From Cristatella mucedo (taxonomy: Eukaryota; Bryozoa; Phylactolaemata; Cristatellidae), in the NCBI GenBank assembly GCA_009760855.2, contig WPIO01000012.1, positions 5,842,501 through 5,882,500 on the forward strand: DNA of 40,000 nt. Direction: 5' to 3'. Made by a program: the position numbers and the translations under genes. Numbering within the stretch: the first letter of the stretch is position 1; every line of letters starts with the position of its first letter. This document shows positions 1 through 10,060 of this stretch, piece by piece. The notes under the pieces were generated by a model. That model was not told the DNA's origin. It searched no databases and was given only the letters and a program-made list of their open reading frames with translations.

Positions 1-6
1 AAACAT

Positions 7-69
7 ATTATTATTATTATTATTATTATTATTAAGAAATGTAGTCCTCTTAGCGCTCTATATAAATGT
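7..69 (+). repeat. (ATT)n tract followed by SINE-A/LINE-like 3' tail fragment
   Basis: Positions 7-34 are an uninterrupted ATT microsatellite. It is followed at about 45-69 by CCTCTTAGCGCTCTATATAAAT, which resembles the plus-strand 3' tail of the SINE-A family seen elsewhere here (TTCTCTTAGGGCGCTATACAAAT). Only the tail is present, with no tRNA-like head. Confidence 0.5.
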
Positions 70-179
70 CGTATCGTTCTTACTATTGTTAGATTGCCAA
101 GAGCGTAAATAAACACGGAGCGGCTTCTGAATGGAAAACTAGATACTCGCGAGCAGCGAGATATTCGTGCACGAAACTC

Positions 180-1360
180 TCGATGGGCGTGTGGCGAGTA
201 CGCTGGGTAGTAGGCGGAGACGCTGGGAGGCTCGAGCGGCTTCCGCCTTGCTCGCAACGCTCTCCCCGACCGACCGGTCCGGGATGCTGCCTCCTCGGCT
301 GTGCGCGCGCATCGGCCAAGCAGCGATCGCTAGCCGGCCGAGGAAACGCGCGAGAATTCTAGGCGGCGCGCCCGCCACGTCAGGACGTTCTAATCGGTCC
401 GGAAGCAGCGCTCCTGCGGCGCAGACTGCGCGTGACTCAGCGGCGCGCGCGCGCGCGGTAAGCGGCTGAAGCCTGCTCTGCAGTCCGCTTCGCTGCCGCC
501 TGCGCCGGCGCTGGTCGTGAAGTTCAGCTAGAGACTCCTACGCTCCGGTCGAAGCCTTGCCTGCTGAGCTCATTTGCTCGGTGCTCCGCTCGCGGCGGCG
601 GCAGCGCGCGGAGCGGAGCCGCCATAAAACAAAGGCGCGCCCGTCGGCCGACCCCGCGTTTCGCCTACCGCCGGCTGGCACCGCCGCCCGGCCGCCCGCC
701 TCCAGTCTCCGGCGGCCGGCCGCGGCTACCTGCAGAATTAATCAGGATAACTAATGGTGTCATAAAATGAGTTTCGCCATCTAAATCAGTTGCGAGCCCG
801 GCGGCGGCAGGTAGAAGTTGATCAATTGTCATGCAGACTAATAAAGGGCCGGTTGCGGCAATTAAAGATAATAGCGCGGCTTTCCTACGCGCCTCCGTCG
901 AGCGCCCGCCTCGTCTCGTCCACCTAGCCAGCTCCCCGTTCTCCCCGCCGCGGCGGCGGCGGCGGCGGCAGAGGGCTGGGCTGGAGGAGCCGCCAGACGG
1001 AGCCTTTCTGAGAGCTCCCGGCAGCCACCCCTGCGCTCCCGCTGCCGCCCGAGTACCCGAGTATACGCGACGGGACGCTGCATGTCTGCCGGGGAGCGTC
1101 GTGCGAGCGGAGAGAACTGGGCTCGCCGAGGAGCCCGCGAGCGCGCGTGCGCTCGCCGCGGCCGGGTTCGCACTCAGCCGACGCGCACGTGGACTCGCTT
1201 CTCGGCTGGGTTGCAGGAAGTCACGGCCATCGCGCCCACCTGCAGCGCCGCGGCGAAGTCGGCGGCTGGCGCGGCGGCGGCAAATGTCCGGGGAAAGCTT
1301 ATTGTGCCTCCGTCATCGAACTTCAAGCTTGTACTGCGCCGCTTGGAACGCGATGAGCAT
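180..1360. promoter_or_regulatory. CpG-island-like block 1
   Basis: This block is strongly GC-rich with many undepleted CpG dinucleotides, unlike most of the window. It holds a (CGG)n run at 951-969. Open frames cross it on both strands (for example 167-469 and 831-1400 plus, 862-1173 minus), but they are Arg/Ala/Pro-rich translations of GC-biased DNA with no domain I recognise, so I do not call them genes. An AT-richer core at about 731-880 contains several TAAT/ATTA and ATAAA motifs inside the island. CpG islands of this size commonly mark promoters. Which gene it would serve, and in which direction, cannot be told from the sequence. Confidence 0.55.
951..969. repeat. (CGG)n microsatellite
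   Basis: Pure CGG triplet run inside CpG-island-like block 1. Confidence 0.9.
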
Positions 1361-1505
1361 AGCATTGGGAACGTTAAAGACAAGCATCCTTGTAGAATGA
1401 GAGCAAAGGGCAAAGGGCGAGCGAAATAGCGAGTTCCGCTATCTGAAGGCGCTTGGCTTTTCTTGGTTCTTTTTAGCGTTACTAAGGCGAGCAAAGCGCG
1501 CTGGT

Positions 1506-1513
1506 TTGGCCCA
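1506..1513. repeat. Target-site duplication, left copy (TTGGCCCA)
   Basis: Exact 8-bp match to 2236-2243 on the other side of the inserted DNA element. The duplicated bases are native SINE-A head sequence, which is what insertion into a SINE would produce. Confidence 0.75.
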
Positions 1514-1581
1514 GGTGGTACGGACATTTCTCCCCCGGACATTTCCCCCCCTGGGGTAGGACATTTCCCCCGGGTATTTCG

Positions 1582-1694
1582 TTTAGGGTTTAGTGTTTAG
1601 GGTTTGGAATTTAGGGTTTTTAGGCTTTAGGGCTCAGGGTTTTTAGGGTTTAGGGTTTATAATTTGGGGTTTTTAGGGTTTAGGGTATAGGGTG
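1582..1694 (+). repeat. Degenerate TTTAGGG array
   Basis: Roughly a dozen imperfect TTTAGGG/TTTTAGGG units occur in one orientation inside the DNA element at 1514-2235. The unit matches plant/algal-type telomere repeats. The usual animal unit is TTAGGG, so this may be only a related simple repeat and not telomere-derived. Confidence 0.8.
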
Positions 1695-1930
1695 GGCTGC
1701 GCCTCCGCCACCCAAATCCACCCTTGCTCGTATTCCGCGCTTTAATTAGTGTGTATTAGGGCGTAACTAGATCTCTTGAGCTCGAGGCGTACTCAGTTGA
1801 CCACTGAGGCTCAGCGCTCATTTGCAGGAACGCGCGGCACGCCGTAGTGCGCGCCCGCTTTGACGGGTAAGAACGAGTGCCTGGCGGCGTCGAGCGGGAC
1901 CGAACTTCGGCGGGACTGAACTGTATAGGT

Positions 1931-1978
1931 CGCCGCTGCCGCAGCCGCTGCAGCCGCCGCTGCAGCCGCCGCCGCTCG
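1931..1978. repeat. GCN trinucleotide run
   Basis: Imperfect GCC/GCT/GCA triplets inside the DNA element. Read on the minus strand this gives a poly-alanine open frame, which is best explained as a simple-repeat artefact. Confidence 0.8.
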
Positions 1979-2064
1979 CTTCATTAGAAACCATCCTTCA
2001 AATCCATCCACTCTTCTAATTATACTGAGCTGATTTTGTTTTAATAGAGCGTTAACTTCATTTG

Positions 2065-2067
<3 letters not shown>

Positions 2068-2099
<32 letters not shown>
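2068..2099. repeat. (TA)n microsatellite
   Basis: Pure TA dinucleotide tract just inside the right inverted terminus of the DNA element. Confidence 0.95.
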
Positions 2100-2101
<2 letters not shown>

Positions 2102-2235
2102 GTATTCTTAGTTATACATTCATTAACTTAGTCGGAAATGTCCTACCCCGGGGAAATGTCCGGGGGAAATGTCCTAGGGTTCACCAGGGGAGAAATGTCC
2201 GGTGGGAAACGTCCAAGGGAGAAATGTCCTGCAAC

Positions 2236-2243
2236 TTGGCCCA
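2236..2243. repeat. Target-site duplication, right copy (TTGGCCCA)
   Basis: Exact repeat of 1506-1513. It is part of the SINE-A head that continues to about 2365. Confidence 0.75.
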
Positions 2244-2365
2244 ATGATTAAAGTGCTCGCGCCGACCAAGGCCTGGCCGAGGTCGTGGGCTCGAGCCCGT
2301 GGCACATGTGAAGCGCCTGAATGCATATTAAGTTCTGTTAGAGCGCTATACAAATGAATTATATA

Positions 2366-3402
2366 TTTTTTCACTACGGCTTGGGTTGTATGCGAACTTT
2401 CTAGGCATTCTTTTAGTGCCCAAAAACGGAGTTGGAAATGAGTACTGAACGGGTGAACCTTGCCAAAGGCCAATCGAGCCGACTGTTTATTAGACGAAAG
2501 ATATTTTATCAGAGGCTTGTTTGTTTTTACCAGCATTCCCGCCAGCCGGTAGAGCCAAACCAGACAAACGGCACGAGCCACCACTGCTTCCGGTATCAAG
2601 ATCGTATTCGACTTTGCGACCGACACGGAAAGCTTCGCCGCCATCATACGGCAATGCTGAGCCACTTCGTGATGCACGTGCAAAAGGCACGTTTGACCTT
2701 TTCCGTAACAATGCCACCGCGCCCTGCGTGAGTCAGTTATCAGTCACCTTAAATTCTGGCGGAACCACCGATGGAGTAGGCAGGCCCAATTACGAGCGCA
2801 CATCTTTAAAATCAATTTTTTTTCTGTTCTTGCGGTCGTGATATTTCGCTTAATGTGTGCATGCTGTTATGACGAGGTAGCTGAACGCATTACACGCTGC
2901 GAGGCCGTGCGCGCGCGACGCGATTCATCTTTCTGCGCTGGTTGAGGTTCGTAAAAGTTGAATTATCTACTGGGAAGGAAACGCTGCCGAGCGGTCGGTC
3001 TCAAGTGCTCTCGCCTCTGTCCAGAAAGACGCGTTTTCTTGCGACAGAGGGTAGCGAAGCCCTTCTTTTCCTAACCACCCGGTTTCAGATTCATTAGTGT
3101 GATCCCGTTCACCCTCGACTTTTGAAAGCCGCAGCGAGTGACGAGTGAGCGCACGGAGCTCGCGAGGATTAAATGGTGCGGCTAGAGCGGGAGCAGGCTT
3201 GCGCTTCGCAAGCCTTCGCCGATAGGAGCTATTTGGCGCTTTGCATTAGCGAAGGCCTTACGGCACCGGTGCAGATGTGGCACAAAATTGGCAAGCAGTG
3301 CGTGCGAAGAGCACATCGTAATGGCAAAGGGTTGGTCGACAGCTAGTGCAGTAATGAAAGTGCAATTTCGGAGCTGGGCATGAATATGAACTGTAATTCA
3401 GT
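2366..3402. other. Unique sequence, no gene recognised
   Basis: Open frames overlap on both strands (2432-2731 and 2521-2841 plus, 2490-2717 minus). None shows a recognisable domain, and the long minus frame at 2174-2683 reads straight into SINE sequence. I see no splice-consistent gene and no further repeat here. Confidence 0.4.
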
Positions 3403-3500
3403 AGCATAGCATCCTAGGAGCACTTGATCTCTACGTAGGCGCTTAAAATACGCCACAGGGCTCTAGCCCTCGACCTCGATCATCAAAGATGAGCACCTTA
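3403..3500 (-). mobile_element. SINE-A, degraded copy
   Basis: On the plus strand this reads as a reversed SINE-A: a decayed tail (AGCATCCTAGGAGCACTTGATCTC), then TAGGCGCTT, then the B-box region GGGCTCTAGCCCTCGACCTCG and the A-box side GAGCACCTTA. It abuts a SINE-B head at 3498 in the opposite orientation. Confidence 0.65.
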
Positions 3501-3598
3501 GGTAAGGCAATTGCTTTTCACGACCTCGGTCTTGAGATCATGGGTTCGAATCCTGCTTTGGGCGATTCCTTATTGCCGCTAAATCAGCTAGTAATTTG
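3498..3598 (+). mobile_element. SINE-B, shortened copy
   Basis: This has a tRNA-like head with a near-canonical B box (GGTTCGAATCC at 3543-3553), followed by GGGCGATTCCTTATTGCCGCT and the tail end AAATCAGCTAGTAATTT. The middle of the tail (GCGGTGGCGATAGCC...CTCTTC), present in the copies at 9171 and 11838, is missing. Confidence 0.65.
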
Positions 3599-3790
3599 TT
3601 TTTGGGCGGCGATCAAACGCGGGCGCAGGGTTACACCAGCCAGCCTTGACTAGGGTTTGATGACGGGTCGGGACCATTTACACGACGCGTGTTCAAGAGA
3701 GGGCTGCTGGCAAGGGATGGACGCTCAGCTGAGGCGAGTGACTAACCAGCAGCGCAACCCAAAGAGATAACGATGCACTTGATAATGGAC

Positions 3791-3843
3791 TTGATAAAGC
3801 GCCCTCAGAGAACTTAATCTCTCTCTAGGTGCTTTACATTTGC
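3791..3843 (-). mobile_element. SINE-A/LINE 3' tail fragment
   Basis: Reads AAAGCGCCCTCAGAGAACTTAATCTC followed by TAGGTGCTTTACAT on the plus strand, the reversed SINE-A tail. No tRNA-like head follows, so it is either a truncated SINE or the 3' end of the related LINE. Confidence 0.6.
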
Positions 3844-4039
3844 TGAGGCTCAAGCAGCCAAGGCAAATGAAAAGCTTTGGCGAAAGGAATGCATGAGCGA
3901 GAAGAATTTTTCGCGCGATGTCGTCGGGATTAACTTTCAATGGCGAGGCTCTCAACGAGCTCGCAGCGTTTGCGAGAGAGTTGCATTCGATGGCAGGTGC
4001 CCTAGGGACCTTGCCCTTCCCCACTGTCCCCAAAAAAGC

Positions 4040-4163
4040 ATTTATTTACATAGCGCCCTAAGAGAGCTGAATCTCTATCCAGGCGCTTCACGTATGCCAC
4101 AGGGCTAGAGACCACGACCTCGGTCGTAAAGGTGAGCACCTTAACCCCTGAGCCTAACCACGG
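4040..4163 (-). mobile_element. SINE-A copy
   Basis: Reversed SINE-A in near-complete order: tail TTTACATAGCGCCCTAAGAG, link CAGGCGCTTCACGTATGCCAC, B-box side GGGCTAGAGACCACGACCTC, then A-box side GAGCACCTTAACCCCTGAG. It belongs to the short subfamily, without extra sequence between the two box regions. Confidence 0.8.
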
Positions 4164-7100
4164 CAGCATGTGACAAGCAGCTAGAGGCAAGGCAGGACGT
4201 TGCTCACTGGACAGACACGGTAATGCTCGCTGTGATGAACTGACAGTTGCAAGGAAAAGGAGGCAATCTCATTAAGGCCGAACCTGCCACTCTCTCACGG
4301 CTAGTGACTTGTAGGTGCTGCATCAATGCACGCGGGTATGGCGATGGCTGCAGGAACAAGACAGCGACGAAGAACGCTCCTTGACCTTAGCATAAGCAAG
4401 GCCGTATCCATAGCGTAGTCTATTTGATAGCAGCGTAGGGTGACAGGCGTTCAACAGCGGCCATGGCGTACACCTATGGCTTCGCGATCTAGCAAAAGTT
4501 AATACAGAGTCGGGAATCAAAACTGACTGCAAATATCAGGCGCCAGCTTCTATGCGTGTTCGGCCATAGGTTATCACATAATTGGTTCCTAGCTATTACA
4601 GTTCAGGAACCATGAATAATGATTATCAGTCATAATCTGGCTGATTTAGCTCGCCGCCGTTCCAGCCGGACGAAACGTAGGGATATGAAATTATGTGCAC
4701 GTTTTTTGACATTGTGTACAAACTGAATAAAGGTATATTTTAGAGCGACTTTAGGTCTTGTATGATGGGATTGCAGATTGGAAGATTTGGGCTTAAGCTT
4801 CGAAAAATTGATCCACAAATTTCGATTACAAAAGGAAACGTTCGTACCATTAGCCTGACAGGCGGACAGGAGCTCAGAAACTCCTCGCTTCTTTTCCAGT
4901 GTCGCTGCGGTGGATGTGAATGCGAAATCTCTAGGAAAAAAGAATTGGCATCGTCTGCAGACTCTGCTAGAGCTCAGCGTAGAGCAGGAACTAATCTGGA
5001 CTGGAGCCCCGTCGCTCGTTCGAGCAAACTAATATGCGCGGTCTATAAGTGTTGATCCGAGCTAAACCAATGTATGTAACAGGAGCAACGAAGTACGAAG
5101 CATTGGAAAGTATGCTTCGCACCCGATGGAATTGAATACCAGCACAAATTCTGTGACGACCAAAGGTTTTATGTTTCCAAAAGCTTACTGCATTGCGAAC
5201 GCGTAAAACCAGCTGGTTCGTTTTTTCCAACATCTTAATTTTGACGGCTCCATTACATAAGCTGGGTCATTTGATTCTCTTATGCGTCATCGCGAATCGC
5301 CGCAAGGCCCGCTTATTTACAGGCCTATTTGCTGGGCTTCAGTTAGATGATTACTTGCGTCTGGGTAATCCAGTTTGGCAATTCAAAATATTCGGAAATA
5401 AGTTGTTTCTCCTGTGTCAGAATAATAACCGGGCCATATATTTAGGTGCTTACTCCTGGGGCTAAGAAGTCTACGTAATAACCCGACAGACTCTCGTGTT
5501 TGTATACTTAGCAAAGACGTATCTGTCTGCCCGCAGCTTTTTTCGGCATTCCGAGCTTAATGTCACTACCCCTTGTTCCAGTCTGCTTTCCACGCAGCTT
5601 GACTTTCCGGAATAACTAGAAGTAGGGTTTAGTGAGCACGGAAAAGTAGATTTTACGGGTATATCAATCTTTCGGCATCTTGAAAGCCGATACAGCTACG
5701 ACGTTGCTGTCCTTGCGCAGTGACCGCCAGTTTGTTTCGTTAGGCTAGCGGAAGACGTGCAAACTCTGAATGGCAACCCTTGCCTCTTGGGCGCCATCCC
5801 CAAGAGTCGCGAGCGGCTGTAGCCATGCAGACACTAGCCAGCACAAACTTGAGTGGGAAGACGGTAGATCTAAACAACTTTCCATTATTATTATTCGATA
5901 CGAGACCTTCATATAGTCCTAAGTAAGGTAACTATAACGGCGGTTAGCTACTTCAGCCGCCTCATTCCCACAATAACAGTGGAAGAGCGGCAGCGGAATG
6001 CAAGCCTCTCACATTGGGCCATGGGCCATAAAGTGTTGCCTGCAGCGAGGCTCAAGCCTACGATCTGGGCCATGAAGCGAGAATGCCTGGCTGCTGTGCT
6101 GTGCTGAGAACAATGCGAGCGTGCGTCCTTTATAGCCTAGAAGTGTGCGATGACTGCGCTCTACTTGAGTCTGAATTCAGCAGCGCTAGTAGTACTATTG
6201 AAGATATATCTGAGCCTGCTTTTTTAAAGCGAAATGCTAGTGCCCAGTTGCTGAAGTTCTGTAACATGAACGCGAACGGTTTTCTCTAGGAATATAAATA
6301 ACTGGACCGCACTCGAGTAGTTTACATAGCTCGATCTCTTCTCATTTCGCCTGAAGTCCCTAAACCGCGCGTGATTTTTGTCAGCCAACAGAGCAGAGTT
6401 TCTGCTGTAGGAACCTATTGTTCTCTCAGAGCCCCCAGAAAAATAGAGCCTGGCTGGCGTTAGCCAAGAATTTTGGCAGGACTTCCTTCTCGGCTTTTCG
6501 TACAGAGTGATATATATTCATGCAACTCTTTCTTCTCAGAGGCGATGATATTTTGGCGAGCTCGCATGCCGGTTCTGGCACCTTGATGCCAGCTGATATA
6601 CTTCTCGACTTGTTTTCTCAAGTGCTCTCCAATAATTTCTTCTTGTTGTTAGTACAGATATGCACGCTCTCGATATCCCCCAACGAACGCATATCAAAAT
6701 CCCCTGACTAAAAGTGTGCTAAGCAAAACGTCCAACTTTAAGGGCCACCTGATATTCATGGCTCGAGTAAGCTGCTTCCGAGAACAATAAGCGAGTCCTT
6801 GCGTTGACAACTACAGATAGCTTGTCCTCGTGCAATTTGATTCGACTGCTTCTAGTCAGACATCGAGCTCTGCCTGATTGAGCTGCTGATTGTAATTGCA
6901 ATTTATTTGAAGGAAAGAGCTCAGTATGAGGTTTCTGTATTTTGCAGATTTGACCGGCATTCTCCAGTATCTCGCGTCAATTTGCTGGCCGACATTTGTC
7001 AAAATCTGTCCCCTGAGCAGAATCCTGTGCATTTACCAGAAGAGAATCGGGTCTGAGAGGGAACTCGCTAGTCGCCCTTCCATTCAGCCCTACGAGAGGC

Positions 7101-8089
7101 CACTTTGTGTGGCGGTGACGTTGCGCCTACAGAGAAGCTGCGTATAATTAGACAGCTTGTCGCGATCTGGTAGCAATTAAGGCCAGAGCTGCTACAGATC
7201 GTACACGCCCCCCAAGCGTTACTGGAGGCAGAGATGCACGCTAATTATGCCGCGGGCTACTTGCATAGGACTGGATTGTGAACTTATGAAAATGACGCAG
7301 CTGAACAGAAAAAGCAATATTTCGACGATGCTATGCTGCTACGCTTGCAGCAAAAGATCATCGCGGTCGCCCAGCGCCCATGGTCGACGGCGCGGTCTGA
7401 TGGAGGAAAGGTCGCCGGGCTTCTATTTCTACCTCGCCGGTGCTTACGTTATCTGGAGCCGCTGCGGGCGATCGAGAGCGAAGCCACCGCGGGGTACTTG
7501 TAAAAATGCCTCGCGTTCCTTTCGCTCAAGCGTCCTGGTCGACGGCATGTCGTAGTGAAGAGTCGACGAACAAGTCACGCCTATAACCTCGAGAGCGCAG
7601 CCGCATAGCTGAGCGGCGGCCAAGTCAAGCTGAGTCGCCAGACTTGACCTGCTTGACGCCGCGAGTTCTGCTGCGACAGAATCTGTCGAAATACCACTTC
7701 TCATTATCGCCAATTAACGGACAGGTGTTATACACGTGCATACGCTATATATGTTATGTAAGTATATATGTCATACTCGCTGTAGCTGCAAAGATGCCAG
7801 ATCGATGCGCCTTACTGAGAGCAAAAAATCTCTGTAGCCATCTCCGGAGTCATTGAGAACAGACAAGAAGCCCCAGTAACGTGCGGGCTACGTCTTTCAA
7901 TATTTACAGGGTATATTTGCTTGGCTATTGAGGTTCTCTATACCTATAAACTGTAAATATATGCTTACTGTATATACTGAGTATTGTAAGTTTACGTACT
8001 TAAAATATGTAAACATATATCCATATCTCGTGCTAAACTCCAATTTCAAGATTCGCTTCTACTACAATAAAAGAATAATTACATGAAAT
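4164..8089. other. Long stretch without a recognised gene
   Basis: About 3.9 kb of mixed composition. Short open frames occur on both strands (for example 4762-5055, 5193-5465 and 7247-7555 plus; 7444-7713 minus). None contains a motif I recognise. An uninterrupted minus frame of about 62 codons at 6463-6648 has a charged, protein-like composition but no start, splice context or family match, so I leave it as an observation. AT-rich patches lie at about 7740-8040. No SINE-A or SINE-B copy is visible. Confidence 0.4.
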
Positions 8090-8090
8090 G

Positions 8091-8375
8091 CCGAGCTGGT
8101 TTGGCTCAGGAGTTAAGGTGCTCGCCCCAATCAAGGTCTGGCTGAGGTCGTGGGCTCGAGCCCCGTGGCCCTACGCGAGGCTTCTGAGTATCAATAATTC
8201 ATTTGTATAGCGCCGCAAGTGAACCCAATCTTTATTCAGGCGTTTCACATATGCCTCGGGGCTCGAGCCCACGACCTCAGCCAGACCTTGGTCGGGGGGT
8301 GAGTACCTTAACTACTGGGCCAAACCAGCTCGGCAGAGATTAGGTTCTCTTAAGGCGCTATACAAATGAGTTACA
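8091..8375 (+). mobile_element. SINE-A, outer copy of a nested pair (8091-8188 and 8335-8375)
   Basis: The head starts CCGAGCTGGTTTGGCTCAGG with B box GGGCTCGAGCCCC, and runs to GGCTTCTGAGTA at about 8188. The missing tail resumes after the inner element as AGAGATTAGGTTCTCTTAAG and GGCGCTATACAAATGAGTTA. The two parts together make one complete SINE-A of about 140 bp. Confidence 0.85.
8189..8334 (-). mobile_element. SINE-A, inner copy inserted antiparallel
   Basis: A complete reversed SINE-A runs from AATTCATTTGTATAGCGCC to CCAAACCAGCTCGGC. It lies inside the tail of a plus-strand SINE-A. Its head and the outer head form a large inverted repeat (about 8091-8175 against 8250-8334). Confidence 0.85.
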
Positions 8376-9170
8376 TTTGATGTTTTAGGCTATAATGTTC
8401 AGTATCTGGCCATGGGTGTAGAGGTTGGAGTCGCGCTTTACCGGATCAAGTCACATGAGGAGCACCCATATATGCTGATATGCGCGTTGGGGTGTCGTCG
8501 GTCTCTTAATTGTTAACATCATATATAAAGGCTATTCATCATATATAAAGACTATTGTTATCAATTAAGATTATTATAAGCAATTAATCAGAGTGCAGAT
8601 TTCTTTGACGGTTCGACGTGCAATTGATCAGCGCCTTCTTTAACTTGCTGGTTGGAGCGAGCAGGGTGGTTAATCGCTGGGCAGCCAGCGCAGGCACAGG
8701 CGAAGTGCCCTCGCGGTCACTTCTACTGCCCCTCCTTGAGCAGAGCACCAGCTGACTCGCGTCTGCTGACTCGACCGGCTGACCAGCGAGAACGCTGAAG
8801 GCGCACTGCACCGACAAGTGAGTAGCAAGCGCCGTCTGCAAGCGGCAATGCATTCGTTTGGTTGAGCCGCAGTGCCTGCCTTCACGGTTGCAGCCTTGTT
8901 CCTTCTCCCGAAAAAAAACAGCGAGTCTCGCTTTGTGGACGCGACGGATGCCGCGAGGACTTCTTTTCCCCTATACAAGCTCGGGTGTTGGATCGGCCTT
9001 ATTTTGTGTACTGCTTCGAATTTCATTGGCTGCTTTCAGCTGCCTTTCTTTCCAAAAAGCAGACGCTAGCTCCAGTGGCGATGCCGTGAGTGAGATTCGG
9101 TAGAGTTGCTGCCGGGTCAGCGAAAAGCCCACGACGAGAAGCTGAACTCGAATCGGCCAATTTCTGCCCC
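8376..9170. other. Unique sequence, no gene recognised
   Basis: It holds a short tandem repeat at about 8518-8556 (CATATATAAAGRCTATT, two copies) and overlapping open frames on both strands (8584-8853 and 8670-9026 minus; 8858-9103 plus). None has a recognisable domain. Confidence 0.4.
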
Positions 9171-9332
9171 TGGTTCTTAGTCCAGGGGTAAGGTGCTCGT
9201 TCTTCACGACCCAGGCTAATGGATTCGAGCCCTCCATCCGGGCGATCCCTTAGTAGCCACTGCGAGCGGTGGCGGTAGCCGTTAAGGCTCTCCTGCAGCT
9301 GTACAGACGAGGCCGCTTAATCAGCTAATTTC
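9171..9332 (+). mobile_element. SINE-B, near-complete copy
   Basis: tRNA-like head AGTCCAGGGGTAAGGTGCTC with B box GGATTCGAGCC, then GGGCGATCCCTTAGTAGCC, then the family tail GCGAGCGGTGGCGGTAGCC and GTTAAGGCTCTCCTGCAGC, ending GCTTAATCAGCTAATTT. The tail is unrelated to the SINE-A tail beyond a short GCTATACA-like motif. Confidence 0.8.
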
Positions 9333-10060
9333 CTTTTCCGAGTCACACAATAAAGGTATGCCGTGGCCGAGTACCGCACTAGGCGCATGGATATGAGCAG
9401 AGCGCGTTGAGCACGATGCCAGAGCAGCCGTACATCCGGGTCGTGATTTATCGCATAAGGAGTCGCCGCTGCTGTAGCAGCTCTAGTTAGCCGTCGTGTC
9501 ATTGACACCACTACCGTGGAAGCATCGATAGCAGCAGTCTGGATAGGCGGGTACTGGTAGCCCTGGCGACCGATCTCAAGTTGCGTACCGTCGGTTCCCG
9601 GTGCCTGACTTCACATTCCAGGGCTCTACCGCAGCAGAAACAAGTAAACACTGACCACTGACGTCATACGGAGCGACGATTTCTCTAGAGAACTGGCAAA
9701 GTGTCAGGAAACAGTAGCCATGCTTCTCTTGTTGCAATGCCGTAAACTATTTGCAAGAGCAGTCTGCTGGCTGTGGCCTTGTATCATAAAGCACTACATT
9801 CTTCGGACTCAGTGTCACTAAGCAACGATGCACGCACTGCACACGAATGACTTCATAAGTGTAACGACCAGGCTGTACTATGCTGAGTTGTGCTATTTGC
9901 CATGCAGCCAAATGATAGCACATCATTCGCTGTCAGTACATCCTTTCTTGCCCCTTCATCATAGCTCCCTCGCGAATTACCTTATGCGCCATTTCTATCC
10001 ATCTACACGTCTTTTATCTATCAGTCTATCTACATATTTTGTTCTTTCTTAGGTGTCAGA
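9333..10060. other. Unique sequence, no gene recognised
   Basis: Short open frames only (9317-9511 minus, 9828-10052 plus). The stretch at about 9940-10050 is pyrimidine-rich. I see no repeat or RNA gene. Confidence 0.4.

Larger units (their letters stand above)
1514..2235. mobile_element. Non-autonomous DNA element with repeated-unit inverted termini
   Basis: This 722-bp element has ends that are inverted relative to each other and are built from repeated GGACATTTC(C)CCC units. Three units lie on the left (1522-1574). About six lie on the right (2134-2229), read as GGAAATGTCC. The outermost bases also pair loosely (GGTGGTAC against GTTGCA on the reverse strand). It is flanked by an exact 8-bp duplication, TTGGCCCA. 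The interior has a TTTAGGG-like array, a GC-rich stretch with a GCN triplet run, and a (TA)n tract, but no transposase. The 8-bp duplication fits hAT-like and some other cut-and-paste superfamilies. I do not recognise the family. Confidence 0.75.
1497..2365 (+). mobile_element. SINE-A copy split by a DNA element (1497-1513 and 2236-2365)
   Basis: The head piece at 1497-1513 (GCGCTGGTTTGGCCCA) and the remainder from 2236 join into one SINE-A. Its A-box-like part is TTGGCCCAATGATTAAAG, its B-box-like part is GGGCTCGAGCCC, and its tail is GTTAGAGCGCTATACAAAT ending near 2365. Removing 1514-2235 plus one copy of TTGGCCCA restores a continuous head like the one at 8091. The tRNA-like head would have carried an internal Pol III promoter. 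Confidence 0.85.

Noticed and set aside
167-1429. Long plus- and minus-strand open frames in the GC-rich block
   Set aside because: Composition-driven Arg/Ala/Pro peptides in several overlapping frames, no domain, and stop-poor only because of high GC.
2174-2683. A 169-codon minus frame
   Set aside because: Its C-terminal part is SINE-A and the terminal array of the DNA element, so it is a read-through artefact.
3498-3598. Possible functional tRNA gene around the GGTTCGAATCC box
   Set aside because: No acceptor stem pairing or 72-base tRNA fold could be made. The sequence continues as the SINE-B body.
5918-5945. Resemblance of GTAACTATAACGGCGG to large-subunit rRNA
   Set aside because: Only about a dozen bases match the conserved rRNA stretch, and flanking rRNA sequence is absent or scrambled. 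Treated as chance.
8091-8334. Possible CRISPR-like or palindromic array
   Set aside because: Explained fully by two antiparallel SINE-A copies.
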